This document shows, piece by piece, positions 57,126-64,000 of a stretch of 64,000 nt of DNA. Both the position numbers and the translations under genes were made by a program. The DNA comes from Halorubellus litoreus (GTDB lineage Archaea > Halobacteriota > Halobacteria > Halobacteriales > Natrialbaceae): the NCBI RefSeq assembly GCF_037081675.1, contig NZ_JAZAQL010000002.1:1419670-1483669 (forward strand). Reading direction: 5' to 3'. The notes under the pieces are model-generated. The model was not told the DNA's origin. It saw only the letters and a list, made by a program, of their open reading frames with translations, and ran no database searches. Position 1 is the first letter of the stretch, and the number at the start of each line of letters is the position of its first letter.

Positions 57126-58919
57126 TCAGTCGTCCGCGGGCGCCGAGTCGTCCTCGGCCGCCGCGTCCAGCGGCACGCCGTCGCCGTCCGTCGGCGCGGG
57201 CGACGCCGCCATCTCGTCGTCCTCCGCGTACGGGTACCACGTGCGCTTCGTGTTGTGCATGAAGTGATCCTCGTAACTCGTCTCCTCGGGTTCGACGAGT
57301 TCCTCGAGTTCGTCCTCGTCGTGGCGCTCGACGAAGTCACGGAACGTCTCCGTGCCCTCGCGCTCCGTTTTGTACGTCTCGACGAGGTTCGCGATCGCAC
57401 CGGGGACCTCGTCCGCGGGGATGCGTTCGCCGACCCAGTCCGCGAACCGCGGGTTCTCACCGAGCCCACCGCCGAGCCCGAGGTCGAACGCCTCCACGGG
57501 CTCGCCGTCCTTCCGCGTCTTCATCCCGCGCAGCGAGACGTCCGCGATCTGCGGTTGCGCGCACGACGCCGTGCACCCCGACAGGTGGACGTGGAAGTCC
57601 TCGACCTCCTCGGGCAACTCGACCGTGTCGCGAAGGTGTCTGGCGTAGCGGACCATGCGGTTCTTCGTCTCCACGATCGAGAGCGAGCAGAACTCCGTGC
57701 CCGTACAGGCGATAGAACCCCGCATGAACGGGCCGGGGTTCGGCGAGTAATCCTCGAGCAGCGGCTCTGCGAGGAGGTCGTCGACGTTCTCGTCGGGGAC
57801 GTCCGTGACGACGACGTTCTGGCGCTGCGTGAGCCGGAGCTCGCCCGAACCGTACTCCTCGGCGAGGTCCGCGAGCTCGAGGACGTCTTCGGTCCCCATC
57901 CGGCCGACGAGAACGTTCAGGCCGACGTAGTTCTTCCCGTCCGCCTGCGGGTGGACGCCGACGTGGTCGTCGTGCCCGTCGCCCTCGCGCCCCGCGTTAT
58001 AGCTGTATTCGTCGCGGAAGTCCTCGCCCGCGGACTGGAGTTCGAAGTCCACGAACTCCTCCTGGAGCACCTTCCGGAGCTTCTCGGCGCCCCACTCGTC
58101 GACGAGGAACTTGATGCGCGCCGAGTACCGGTCCTCGCGGTTCCCGTACTCCTCGAACAGCGCCGACACCGCGTCCGCGACCGCCGCCGCCCGCTCGTGG
58201 GGCACGAACACGTCGATGTCGCGCGCGAGCCGCGGCTCGTTCCGCGCGAGCCCGCCGCCGACGCGGACGTTGTACCCCTTCACGCCCTCTTTCGTCGCGG
58301 GCTCGAACGCGAGGTCGTTGATCTCGCCCTGCCCGCAGCCCTCGCGGCAGCCCGTGACGGCGACCTTCCACTTCCGCGGGAGGTTCTCGTAGCGGTCGTT
58401 CTCCTTGAACTCGTCCTGGAACGCGTACACCGTCTCGAGCGCGTCGACGTGCTCGTGCTCGTCCTTCCCCGCGACCGGACAGCCGACGATGTTCCGCCAC
58501 GAGTCACCGCACGCCTGCACCGTCGACAGGCCCGCGCCCTCGAGAGCGTCCCAGACCTCGACGATGTCCTCGACCTTGATCCAGTGCAACTGGATCGCCT
58601 GCCGAGTCGTGAAGTCGCACCACGACGCGCCGAACTCGGGATTCTCCACCGGACCGGTCGCGTACTCCTCCGCGACCTCGCCGACGACGCGGAGCTGGCC
58701 GGGTTCGAGGATGCCGTTCGGCGTCCCGATGCGCATCATGAAGTACGACTCCTGGCCCGCGCGCTGGTGGTACAAGCCGTACCACTTGAAGCGCTCGAAC
58801 CACGCGTCGCGCTCGTCCTCCGGAATCGACGCCCAACCCTCCTCGGCGAAGCGCTCGACGTGCTCGCGGATGTCCGTCCCGTACACCTCGGCCTTCCACT
58901 CCTCGACGTCCGTCGCCAT
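57126..58919 (-). CDS. nirA: Ferredoxin-dependent nitrite/sulfite reductase (siroheme and 4Fe-4S)
   Basis: A 597-residue enzyme with two ferredoxin-like/siroheme half domains. The first half contains 'WCDFTTRQAIQLHWIKVEDI' and 'GCREGCGQGEINDLAFEP'. The second half holds the cofactor cysteines C405 and C411 ('ACTGTEFCSLSIVETK') and C449 and C453 ('SGCTASCAQPQIADV'), all present. It reduces nitrite to ammonia (assimilation) or sulfite to sulfide. The absence of other nitrate-assimilation genes here leaves the substrate open; haloarchaeal homologues are usually called nitrite reductase. The last 45 residues are an acidic tail. Confidence 0.92.
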   Translation of the reverse strand: MATDVEEWKAEVYGTDIREHVERFAEEGWASIPEDERDAWFERFKWYGLYHQRAGQESYFMMRIGTPNGILEPGQLRVVGEVAEEYATGPVENPEFGASWCDFTTRQAIQLHWIKVEDIVEVWDALEGAGLSTVQACGDSWRNIVGCPVAGKDEHEHVDALETVYAFQDEFKENDRYENLPRKWKVAVTGCREGCGQGEINDLAFEPATKEGVKGYNVRVGGGLARNEPRLARDIDVFVPHERAAAVADAVSALFEEYGNREDRYSARIKFLVDEWGAEKLRKVLQEEFVDFELQSAGEDFRDEYSYNAGREGDGHDDHVGVHPQADGKNYVGLNVLVGRMGTEDVLELADLAEEYGSGELRLTQRQNVVVTDVPDENVDDLLAEPLLEDYSPNPGPFMRGSIACTGTEFCSLSIVETKNRMVRYARHLRDTVELPEEVEDFHVHLSGCTASCAQPQIADVSLRGMKTRKDGEPVEAFDLGLGGGLGENPRFADWVGERIPADEVPGAIANLVETYKTEREGTETFRDFVERHDEDELEELVEPEETSYEDHFMHNTKRTWYPYAEDDEMAASPAPTDGDGVPLDAAAEDDSAPADD

Positions 58920-59051
58920 TCGTACCCGAAGCCACGCGCCACGGGGTCATACCCGCAATCGTCTCGTCATACCTCCCCGGTACTCCGCAAAAGCGGCGAA
59001 ACTTGCACACCCCGACCGCGCCGTGACGCGGACGGACAACACCCACCCGAC

Positions 59052-59366
59052 TCAGACAGACGGCTCGCTCCGCGCACGCACCGCATCCGGCGGATACGGC
59101 CGGAACGACCCGTCCAGTACACGCCCGACGCCCAACCCCGAGAACGTCCGCTTCTCGCCGCAGTCCACGCACCGACCCACGCCGTCGACCGATACCTCGC
59201 GTCCCGTGACGCTCACGCGCGTGAACGCCTCCAGGAGCACGAACGCGGTCGCACACCCACAGAAATCCGTCGCCGCGAACCGCCAGATATCGCTCGTCGG
59301 CACCCGCCGCTCGTTGTCGACGGACACCCACGCACCATCGTCCAGCACGCGCAATTCAGTCGGCAT
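59052..59366 (-). CDS. Small cysteine-containing haloarchaeal protein
   Basis: A 104-residue protein starting MPTELRVLDDGAWVSVDNER. It contains 'TDFCGCATAFVLLEAFTRVS' and 'GRCVDCGEKRTFSGLGVGRV', two cysteine pairs that could form a zinc site. No known family is recognised. Codon use supports a real gene. It lies 130 bases upstream of nirA on the same strand. Confidence 0.55.
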   Translation of the reverse strand: MPTELRVLDDGAWVSVDNERRVPTSDIWRFAATDFCGCATAFVLLEAFTRVSVTGREVSVDGVGRCVDCGEKRTFSGLGVGRVLDGSFRPYPPDAVRARSEPSV

Positions 59367-59583
59367 ACCCACCCTCGACGCCGCTCGGGTTTGGTCCCAT
59401 CGGGGCCCGCAAACCTCCGTGTCGTCCACGACACCACGAACCACCACGAACCCACTCACTGCACGCGATTTCCCGCCAGTTCGCCCGACCGAGATACCGG
59501 GAACATCGTCCGGTACCCGGGAGCCCCGGTCACGAGTGACACCACGAACTCGTTTAACCACACCCACCACATACGACGACCCG

Positions 59584-59715
59584 ATGACCCCCACCGACAC
59601 GCCAACCGACGACCCACCCGACAACGACCAGCCACACCACCCCACGACCACGAGACCAACCAGCGTCGCACCGCCCGCAGACGTCGCCCCCGAACTCCAC
59701 GACGAGGACGCATGA
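59584..59715 (+). CDS. Very small protein at the head of a three-gene run
   Basis: A 43-residue open frame (MTPTDTPTDDPPDNDQPHHP, then a Thr/Pro-rich part and 'DVAPELHDEDA'). Its stop overlaps the next start as ATGA, and the next two genes follow in the same direction, so translation coupling is likely. Composition is low-complexity and no function is evident. Confidence 0.5.
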   Translation: MTPTDTPTDDPPDNDQPHHPTTTRPTSVAPPADVAPELHDEDA

Positions 59716-59933
59716 CGATGGCCGAACCCGAAACCACCGACCCCGAGTCAGAGACCACCGAACCAGAAGCAGAAACCACCGAACCAGAACCCATCGAGGA
59801 CGACCCAGCCACCAGCGACGACCACGACGAAGACCGCAGCGGCGACCGCGACGACGCACACCTCCGCGACGTCGACCCCGGCGCCGGCTGCACCGAGATC
59901 TGGGAGCACCTCTCAGAGACGCGCGACGACTAG
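59712..59933 (+). CDS. Small acidic haloarchaeal protein
   Basis: A 73-residue protein starting MTMAEPETTDPESETTEPEA. The first 50 residues are a Thr/Glu/Pro repeat; the last 25 ('AHLRDVDPGAGCTEIWEHLS') look conserved and end in 'ETRDD'. I recall this 'DVDPGAGCTEIWEHL' ending from other haloarchaeal small proteins, without a function. It is coupled to the gene before it. Confidence 0.6.
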   Translation: MTMAEPETTDPESETTEPEAETTEPEPIEDDPATSDDHDEDRSGDRDDAHLRDVDPGAGCTEIWEHLSETRDD

Positions 59934-60074
59934 CACCCACGACTTTTCTCACCACGCCCCCAACCACAACTCGATGCCAGACGAGGACGCCCCCCGCGCC
60001 GACCGCCAATCGCCAGTCGGCAAACCCGTCATCCGCGGCGACCCCGACATCACGGGGCAGACGCCCGAAGAAGC
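59712..60074 (+). promoter_or_regulatory. Coupled start region of the 59712-60660 genes
   Basis: ATGA at 59712-59715 joins two small genes; the next ATG (59974) follows 40 bases after the second stop, with a 'gacttttctc' pyrimidine tract between. Confidence 0.2.
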
Positions 60075-60660
60075 CGTGCAGTTCGACCCCGACGACCCCG
60101 AAAGCGTCGCGCTCGCCGCCGACACCGTCGCCCGGTTCGCAACCAGCAGCGTCGGCGACGACGACCACGTCTACGTCCTCCGCGGCGCCGCCGCCTGCGC
60201 CGCACTCGTCCGCGGCGTCGGCTCGTACAAGATCGCCGCCGAACGCACCGACGGCGCAGCCAGCATCTCCTTCATCCGAAAATGGGCGCGCGTCCACGAC
60301 CTCCCACGCTCCGTCCGCCTGCACGTCGCCCGCGGCGACATCGCCCCAACCGCCGCGAAACACGTCGCGCGCCTCGCCGGCGAAGCACGCTTCCACCTCG
60401 CCTGGGCGATCCTCGACGCCGACCTCACCGTCCGCGACGTCCGCACCATCGCCAGCGACGTCGACGACGACACGTCCATCGCGGACGCCCTCCGCGCACA
60501 CGGCATCACACCCGGACACCTCGACGTCGACCTCCCGCTCGCCACGTACTCCGAACTCCGCCGGCAAGCCGCACTCGAAGGCCGACCCCCCGGCAGCGTC
60601 CTCGCCGACGCACTCGCCGCATACGACCCCGACCGCTACGAGACCAACACCCAGCGCTGA
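59974..60660 (+). CDS. DUF7119-like helix-turn-helix protein
   Basis: A 228-residue protein starting MPDEDAPRADRQSPVGKPVI. The core 'DDDHVYVLRGAAACAALVRG', 'GSYKIAAERTDGAASISFIR', 'KWARVHDLPRSVRLHVARGD' and 'IAPTAAKHVARLAGEARFHL' has a KorB/ParB-like helix-turn-helix order, followed by 'AWAILDADLTVRDVRTIASD'. The C-terminal part ('LATYSELRRQAALEGRPPGS') resembles a ribbon-helix-helix-type end. I recall it as a conserved haloarchaeal family (DUF7119) of unknown function; DNA binding is likely. Confidence 0.75.
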   Translation: MPDEDAPRADRQSPVGKPVIRGDPDITGQTPEEAVQFDPDDPESVALAADTVARFATSSVGDDDHVYVLRGAAACAALVRGVGSYKIAAERTDGAASISFIRKWARVHDLPRSVRLHVARGDIAPTAAKHVARLAGEARFHLAWAILDADLTVRDVRTIASDVDDDTSIADALRAHGITPGHLDVDLPLATYSELRRQAALEGRPPGSVLADALAAYDPDRYETNTQR

Positions 60661-60662
60661 CC

Positions 60663-61925
60663 CTACTCGTTCGCGAGGAACGCCACCGTCGCGTCCGCGA
60701 GCACGTCCGCAGCCGCACGAACCTCCGAGAGCGAGATCGTCTCGTCCGGGAAGTGCGCCTGGTCGATACTCCCCGGCCCGAACAGGACCGTCGGAATCCC
60801 CGCCGCGACGTAATGTCGAGAATCCGCACCGTACGTCGCCCCACGCGGCTCGTCGTCCAACCCCGCAGCCTGCATCGCCCCACGAAGCGCGCCAACCACC
60901 GGTTCGTCCGCATCGACCGCCGCAGCCTCGAACTGGATACCGTCACGCTCGAAACCAGGCGGGTGCTCGCGCGTCCACGCATCCGCGTCCGCGACCAACC
61001 GCAACCGCTCGCGGAGCGCCTCCTCGACACCAGCAACCGTCTCGCCCGGCGCGACGCCCACGCGGACGCCCGCCGACAACGCCGCCGGCACCGACGACGC
61101 CCACTCGCCCGCCCGCACCGTCCCGACGTTCACCGGCCACTTGATCGGGAACCGCTCGTACCGCGCGTCCGTCACCGCCTCGTCGCGCTCTCGCTCGAAC
61201 GCCCGAAGCCCCTCGCGAACACGCTCGAAGTGATCGAGAACCGACTCGCCGCGCCACCGCGTCGCCGCATGCGCACTCCGCCCCTCCAACGTAATCTCAC
61301 CCATCAAACTCCCCTCGACAGCAGTCACGCACGCCAACTCCGTCGGCTCCGCGACGATGCACGCATCGCGCTCGAACGCGTACGGCGACTCGAGCGCCGC
61401 CATCCCCGCCCCGATACCACCCTCCTCCTCGCCAGCGACCGCCTCCACGACCACGCGACCATCGAGCCCGCTCTCGCGAGCACGCTCGACAGCAGCGCGC
61501 GCAGCGAACACCGCCGCGACCAACCCACCCTTCATGTCGGCCGCACCACGCGCCGTCAACTCGCCGTCCACCCACGTCGCCTCGAACGGCGGACTCGACC
61601 ACGACCCCTCGCCCGCAGGAACGACATCCACGTGCCCGTTCAACACGAGCGTCCGCCCCGCCGCAGGGTCCCCAACCTCGAAGACACCAGCGACACTCGG
61701 CCGCCCATCAACGTCGATCTCCGCAGGGTCGTCCGGGAACGACGGATGCCCCGCAAGCACACTCGCATCAGCCTCCCACGTCACCGTCTCGAACCCCCAA
61801 TCGTCGAGACGCCGCTCGAACCACGCAACGACCGCCGCCTCCTCACCAGGCGTCGACGCATACTCCACGAACGACGAAAGCATCGACCGCACCTCGCCCG
61901 CCTCCGTCACCTCGAAACCATCCAT
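60663..61925 (-). CDS. M20-family metallopeptidase (ArgE/DapE-like)
   Basis: A 420-residue zinc hydrolase. 'LNGHVDVVPAGEGSWSSPPF' near 94-113 gives the first His and catalytic Asp, 'GAADMKGGLVAAVFA' the bridging Asp, 'AVAGEEEGGIGAGMAAL' the catalytic Glu, and 'IVAEPTEL' a further ligand. The dimerisation insertion follows 'LEGRSAHAATRW', and 'GADSRHYVAAGIPTVLFGPG' near the end carries the last His. It removes N-acyl or amino-acid groups; ArgE, DapE or carboxypeptidase-like roles cannot be separated here. The start at 61925 (MDGFEV) is preferred; 61946 is possible. It is convergent with the DUF7119-like gene, 2 bases apart. Confidence 0.88.
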   Translation of the reverse strand: MDGFEVTEAGEVRSMLSSFVEYASTPGEEAAVVAWFERRLDDWGFETVTWEADASVLAGHPSFPDDPAEIDVDGRPSVAGVFEVGDPAAGRTLVLNGHVDVVPAGEGSWSSPPFEATWVDGELTARGAADMKGGLVAAVFAARAAVERARESGLDGRVVVEAVAGEEEGGIGAGMAALESPYAFERDACIVAEPTELACVTAVEGSLMGEITLEGRSAHAATRWRGESVLDHFERVREGLRAFERERDEAVTDARYERFPIKWPVNVGTVRAGEWASSVPAALSAGVRVGVAPGETVAGVEEALRERLRLVADADAWTREHPPGFERDGIQFEAAAVDADEPVVGALRGAMQAAGLDDEPRGATYGADSRHYVAAGIPTVLFGPGSIDQAHFPDETISLSEVRAAADVLADATVAFLANE

Positions 61926-61978
61926 GCACGAACGCTCACCCAGCATCGCCCTAAGCGTTCTCCCCTATATCGACAACC

Positions 61979-61988
61979 CTTAAATACA
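61979..61988 (+). promoter_or_regulatory. Box A promoter of tRNA-Lys
   Basis: 'ccttaaatac' is centred about 27 bases before the tRNA 5' end. Confidence 0.5.
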
Positions 61989-62010
61989 CGGGTCCGAAAC
62001 TGAGGAGCAA

Positions 62011-62084
<74 letters not shown>

Positions 62085-62475
62085 CTTCTGCGACGAACGA
62101 ACGTGAGGAGCGAAGCGGCCATCGAGGACTTGAACCCTGCGAGTCGCAGCACCCGAGCGAAGCGAGGGTGACCGTCTCGCATCGGTTCAAGTCCCTCCCG
62201 GCCCGCTACTTCGCGCTGCGAACGACGGTGAGCAGCGCGAATCGGAGCCGAGGGACGTGAATCCTTCCAGTCGCGCGCAGCGAACGCAGGGAGAGCACGT
62301 CTAGATTCGAATCACGTGGCTCCCAGTCCGCCTCTGCCTCGACCAGACGTGAGGAGCGCAGTAGCTATCGAAGACTAGACTCTGCAAGTCAGACCAACAA
62401 CGAACGACCACGCACCCGAGAACCAGAATAAAAAAAAAACGGCGAACAGCTGCCGACAACAAACGAACGCGCGCG
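62085..62475. repeat. Decaying copies of the tRNA-Lys 3' end and its flank
   Basis: The last bases of tRNA-Lys (GGTTCAAGTCCCTCCCGGCC) recur at about 62184-62203, and a more decayed version lies near 62308-62330. The sequence after each copy is also similar: 'gtgaggagcgaagcggccat' at about 62103, 'ggtgagcagcgcgaatcgga' near 62229 and 'gtgaggagcgcagtagctat' near 62350. I read this as three degenerate repeats of roughly 120-130 bases. No gene is seen. Confidence 0.7.
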
Positions 62476-63330
62476 TTACTCCTTCCGCGGGAGGAACGCC
62501 AGCGCGATGAGGAGCACGAACACACTCCCACTCCCGATCGTCACACCCCAGACACCATTGATGCGGTCGTGGAACCGATCATTCGTACGGATCGCATCCT
62601 GCAACTGCTCACGTGCAGCCTGCCCCTCACCAAGCAGAACAGTATCGTTGTTCTTGAAGTGAACGACGTACGGCTGCTCGTTCAGCGAGATGTTCTGATT
62701 GTTCGTCGTGGACAACGCATTCGTCCGCGGCGCAGTCCACTCCAACACGACACTCGTATTCGAGACGCTCGCAATCGTCGTCCGATTCCCAGCACGCTCG
62801 AACGAATCACTCTCCGAGAACGCCACCGACTGCACCGACTCGTTCGACGAATTCGCGATATACGACGTCACCGCAACGTCCTGCCGACCACCCTGCTCGG
62901 GCTCACTATCGATATACAGAACCCCATCACTCCACGCCGGCCGGAACTGCGCCGTCGGCTCCCAGCGGAGCTCGAACCGATCCGTCCCGTTCTCCACCAG
63001 AACACGACGCGTCTGATTCTCGAACTCGACAGTCGAATTCGCCGCCCACGACTCCGTATACCGCGCAGAATCGTTCGTCCACTCGAAACGGACAGTGTAC
63101 TTGAGGCCACCACCACCACCGTGACCACCACCCTCCTGCTGTTCAGCTTTCACTTCAGCGACCGTATACGTCCGCTCATCCACAGTGACAGTATCGCCCG
63201 CCTCTATCTCGCGGACATCATCACCACTGATCGTGATCGCAGGCGCGTCCGCCGTCGCAATGAACGCGTACGACCCGGCAGCGATCACGAGGAAGAACGC
63301 GATGTACGCCGCCGCTGCTCGTCGTTGCAT
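62476..63330 (-). CDS. Haloarchaeal membrane-anchored surface protein
   Basis: A 284-residue protein starting MQRRAAAAYIAFFLVIAAGS with a membrane helix at about 8-28 and a second near 258-278 ('GSGSVFVLLIALAFL'). The extracellular part has many Asn-X-Ser/Thr sites ('NDSA', 'NSTV', 'NQTR', 'NSSNES', 'NRTT') and a Gly/His-rich run ('QEGGGHGGGGGLKYTV'). The C-terminus is short and basic. I recall similar two-helix proteins in haloarchaea but no function. The gene uses more AT-rich third positions on some codons but is otherwise typical. Confidence 0.7.
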   Translation of the reverse strand: MQRRAAAAYIAFFLVIAAGSYAFIATADAPAITISGDDVREIEAGDTVTVDERTYTVAEVKAEQQEGGGHGGGGGLKYTVRFEWTNDSARYTESWAANSTVEFENQTRRVLVENGTDRFELRWEPTAQFRPAWSDGVLYIDSEPEQGGRQDVAVTSYIANSSNESVQSVAFSESDSFERAGNRTTIASVSNTSVVLEWTAPRTNALSTTNNQNISLNEQPYVVHFKNNDTVLLGEGQAAREQLQDAIRTNDRFHDRINGVWGVTIGSGSVFVLLIALAFLPRKE

Positions 63331-63444
63331 AACCGAAGCGAAGTACGCACTCGGTATAACGGTTTCTAACTCACCACGACACACCCACCACACAACCACC
63401 AACACCACCCACACAGCACGCGCTCACCAACGAACACACAAAGA

Positions 63445-63521
63445 AGCCAAGGGCCGGATTTGAACCGGCGGGGGTGCGGCTCTGCAGGCCGCTGCGTTCG
63501 GCCGGACTCTGCCACCTTGGC
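63445..63521 (-). tRNA. tRNA-Cys (anticodon GCA)
   Basis: The reverse strand folds as a tRNA: acceptor GCCAAGG with CCTTGGC, anticodon arm GCGGC-CTGCAGA-GCCGC giving anticodon GCA, T arm GCCGG-TTCAAAT-CCGGC, discriminator T. The D loop is long and the variable loop has six bases. CCA is not encoded. Confidence 0.95.
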
Positions 63522-63545
63522 GCACTCACACCTACCGACTCACCG

Positions 63546-63554
63546 AATTTAAGC
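63546..63554 (-). promoter_or_regulatory. Box A promoter of tRNA-Cys
   Basis: The minus-strand 'gcttaaatt' is centred about 29 bases before the tRNA 5' end. Confidence 0.5.
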
Positions 63555-63746
63555 ATAGCGGAACACCCTCACGAAACCACCCCCCACCACCGGCACGGCG
63601 CGCGAGCGAGCGCGACCGGCGACCACCGGGAGCCCGGCCGCGCACACACACGCGAGGGACGGCGAGCGAACACCGTGAGCGAGCCGTCGGCTGGGGAGGA
63701 CGAGGCCCACAGCTGTCCCCTACGCACGCAACTTCACCGACAGCGT
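63555..63746. other. Non-coding stretch before the 46-bp array
   Basis: No gene is seen between the tRNA-Cys promoter and the tandem array. The sequence is GC-rich with GAGCGAGC-like short repeats. Confidence 0.4.
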
Positions 63747-63943
63747 CGCCACTCCACGAACAACACACCCACGCACAACCCAACCACAGCATCGCCACTC
63801 ATCGAACAACACACACTCGCACAACCCAACCACAGCATCGCCACTCATCGAACAACACACCCACGCACAACCCAGGACAGCATCACCACTCCACGAACAA
63901 CACACACACGCACAACCCAACCACAGCATCACCACTCCCTCTG
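63747..63943. repeat. 46-bp tandem repeat, four copies and a partial fifth
   Basis: Units start at 63747, 63793, 63839 and 63884 (the third is 45 bases), with a partial unit from 63930. Each begins C(G/A)CCACTC(A/C) and contains CGAACAACACAC and CGCACAACCCAACCACAGCAT. The plus strand is almost free of G. 46 is not a multiple of three; minus-strand frames through it give repeats of 'LWLGCACVCC' type in changing frames, which argues against coding. Confidence 0.9.
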
Positions 63944-64000
63944 TAAAGACAAAAAGCCCACCACCCCACAACAGGGGTGGCAGGCTCAAAGTATGAATAG

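Noticed and set aside
63720..63989. A minus-strand frame through the 46-bp array with repeated 'LWLGCACVCC'-like stretches.
   Set aside because: The 46-base period shifts frame at each unit and the cysteine/tryptophan-rich product is unlike any protein, so it is a by-product of the repeat.

Overview
The window looks like the chromosome of a haloarchaeon (class Halobacteria). Base composition is GC-rich, the predicted proteins are strongly acidic, promoters are TATA-like and often leaderless, and many genes belong to families known mainly from this class (DUF5790, DUF5807, Hvo_1808-type surface proteins, a doublet histone, archaellins, an NAD-dependent glucose-6-phosphate dehydrogenase of the Azf type). 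I cannot assign a genus.

Layout. 1-4.2 kb: housekeeping genes (DUF5790, archaeal dihydroneopterin aldolase, Azf, HVO_2922-type protein, DUF309, a Tat lipoprotein). 4.2-13.9 kb: an integrative element of lower GC in the 3' half of a tRNA-Arg(GCG) gene. It is bounded by a 45-bp direct repeat (4674-4718 and 13820-13864). It carries a tyrosine integrase next to the tRNA, a small gene downstream of it, a P-loop ATPase/helicase-like protein with a terminal winged helix, a SWIM zinc-finger protein, two winged-helix regulators and a restriction-modification-like module (methyltransferase, PD-(D/E)XK-type nuclease, and a stand-alone copy of the nuclease N-terminal domain). 14-19.6 kb: second lipoprotein paralogue, RPA-like RpaC, doublet histone, histone-deacetylase homologue, CCA-adding enzyme, tRNA-Asn. 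19.7-20.7 kb: a nuclease-like gene with homing-endonuclease-associated repeats and an intron-containing CAU tRNA. 20.7-24.4 kb: M29 aminopeptidase, methyltransferase, RNase P RNA, AMMECR1.

24.5-30 kb: an NAD-salvage neighbourhood (nicotinate phosphoribosyltransferase, nicotinamidase) with two HExxH surface proteins. 30.5-41.2 kb: the archaellum locus, with three archaellins and a small protein on the minus strand, diverging from arlCE, arlF, arlG, arlH, arlI, arlJ, a stand-alone ArlD/E-type protein and a PadR-like regulator on the plus strand. 41-58.9 kb: mixed housekeeping and metabolic genes (S6e, DoxX, diacylglycerol kinase-like, TspO, DUF21, DUF502, beta-CASP nuclease, NikR, CoA-disulfide-reductase-like protein plus rhodanese/MBL protein, SDR, AKR, ZIP transporter, nitrite/sulfite reductase). 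59-64 kb: a run of small haloarchaeal genes, an M20 peptidase, tRNA-Lys with decayed 3'-end copies, a membrane protein, tRNA-Cys and a 46-bp tandem repeat.

The strongest candidates for something new are: the restriction-modification-like module, whose regulator gene is flanked by three copies of a TGCGAAGAY motif; the array of tRNA-Arg 3'-end remnants beside the element; a GGTCTCGA-containing motif upstream of several archaellum transcription units; two long dyads of the form GTTTAC-N7-GTAAAC; and two intergenic tandem repeats (76 bp and 46 bp). All assignments come from reading the sequence and from memory of families; no database search was run.
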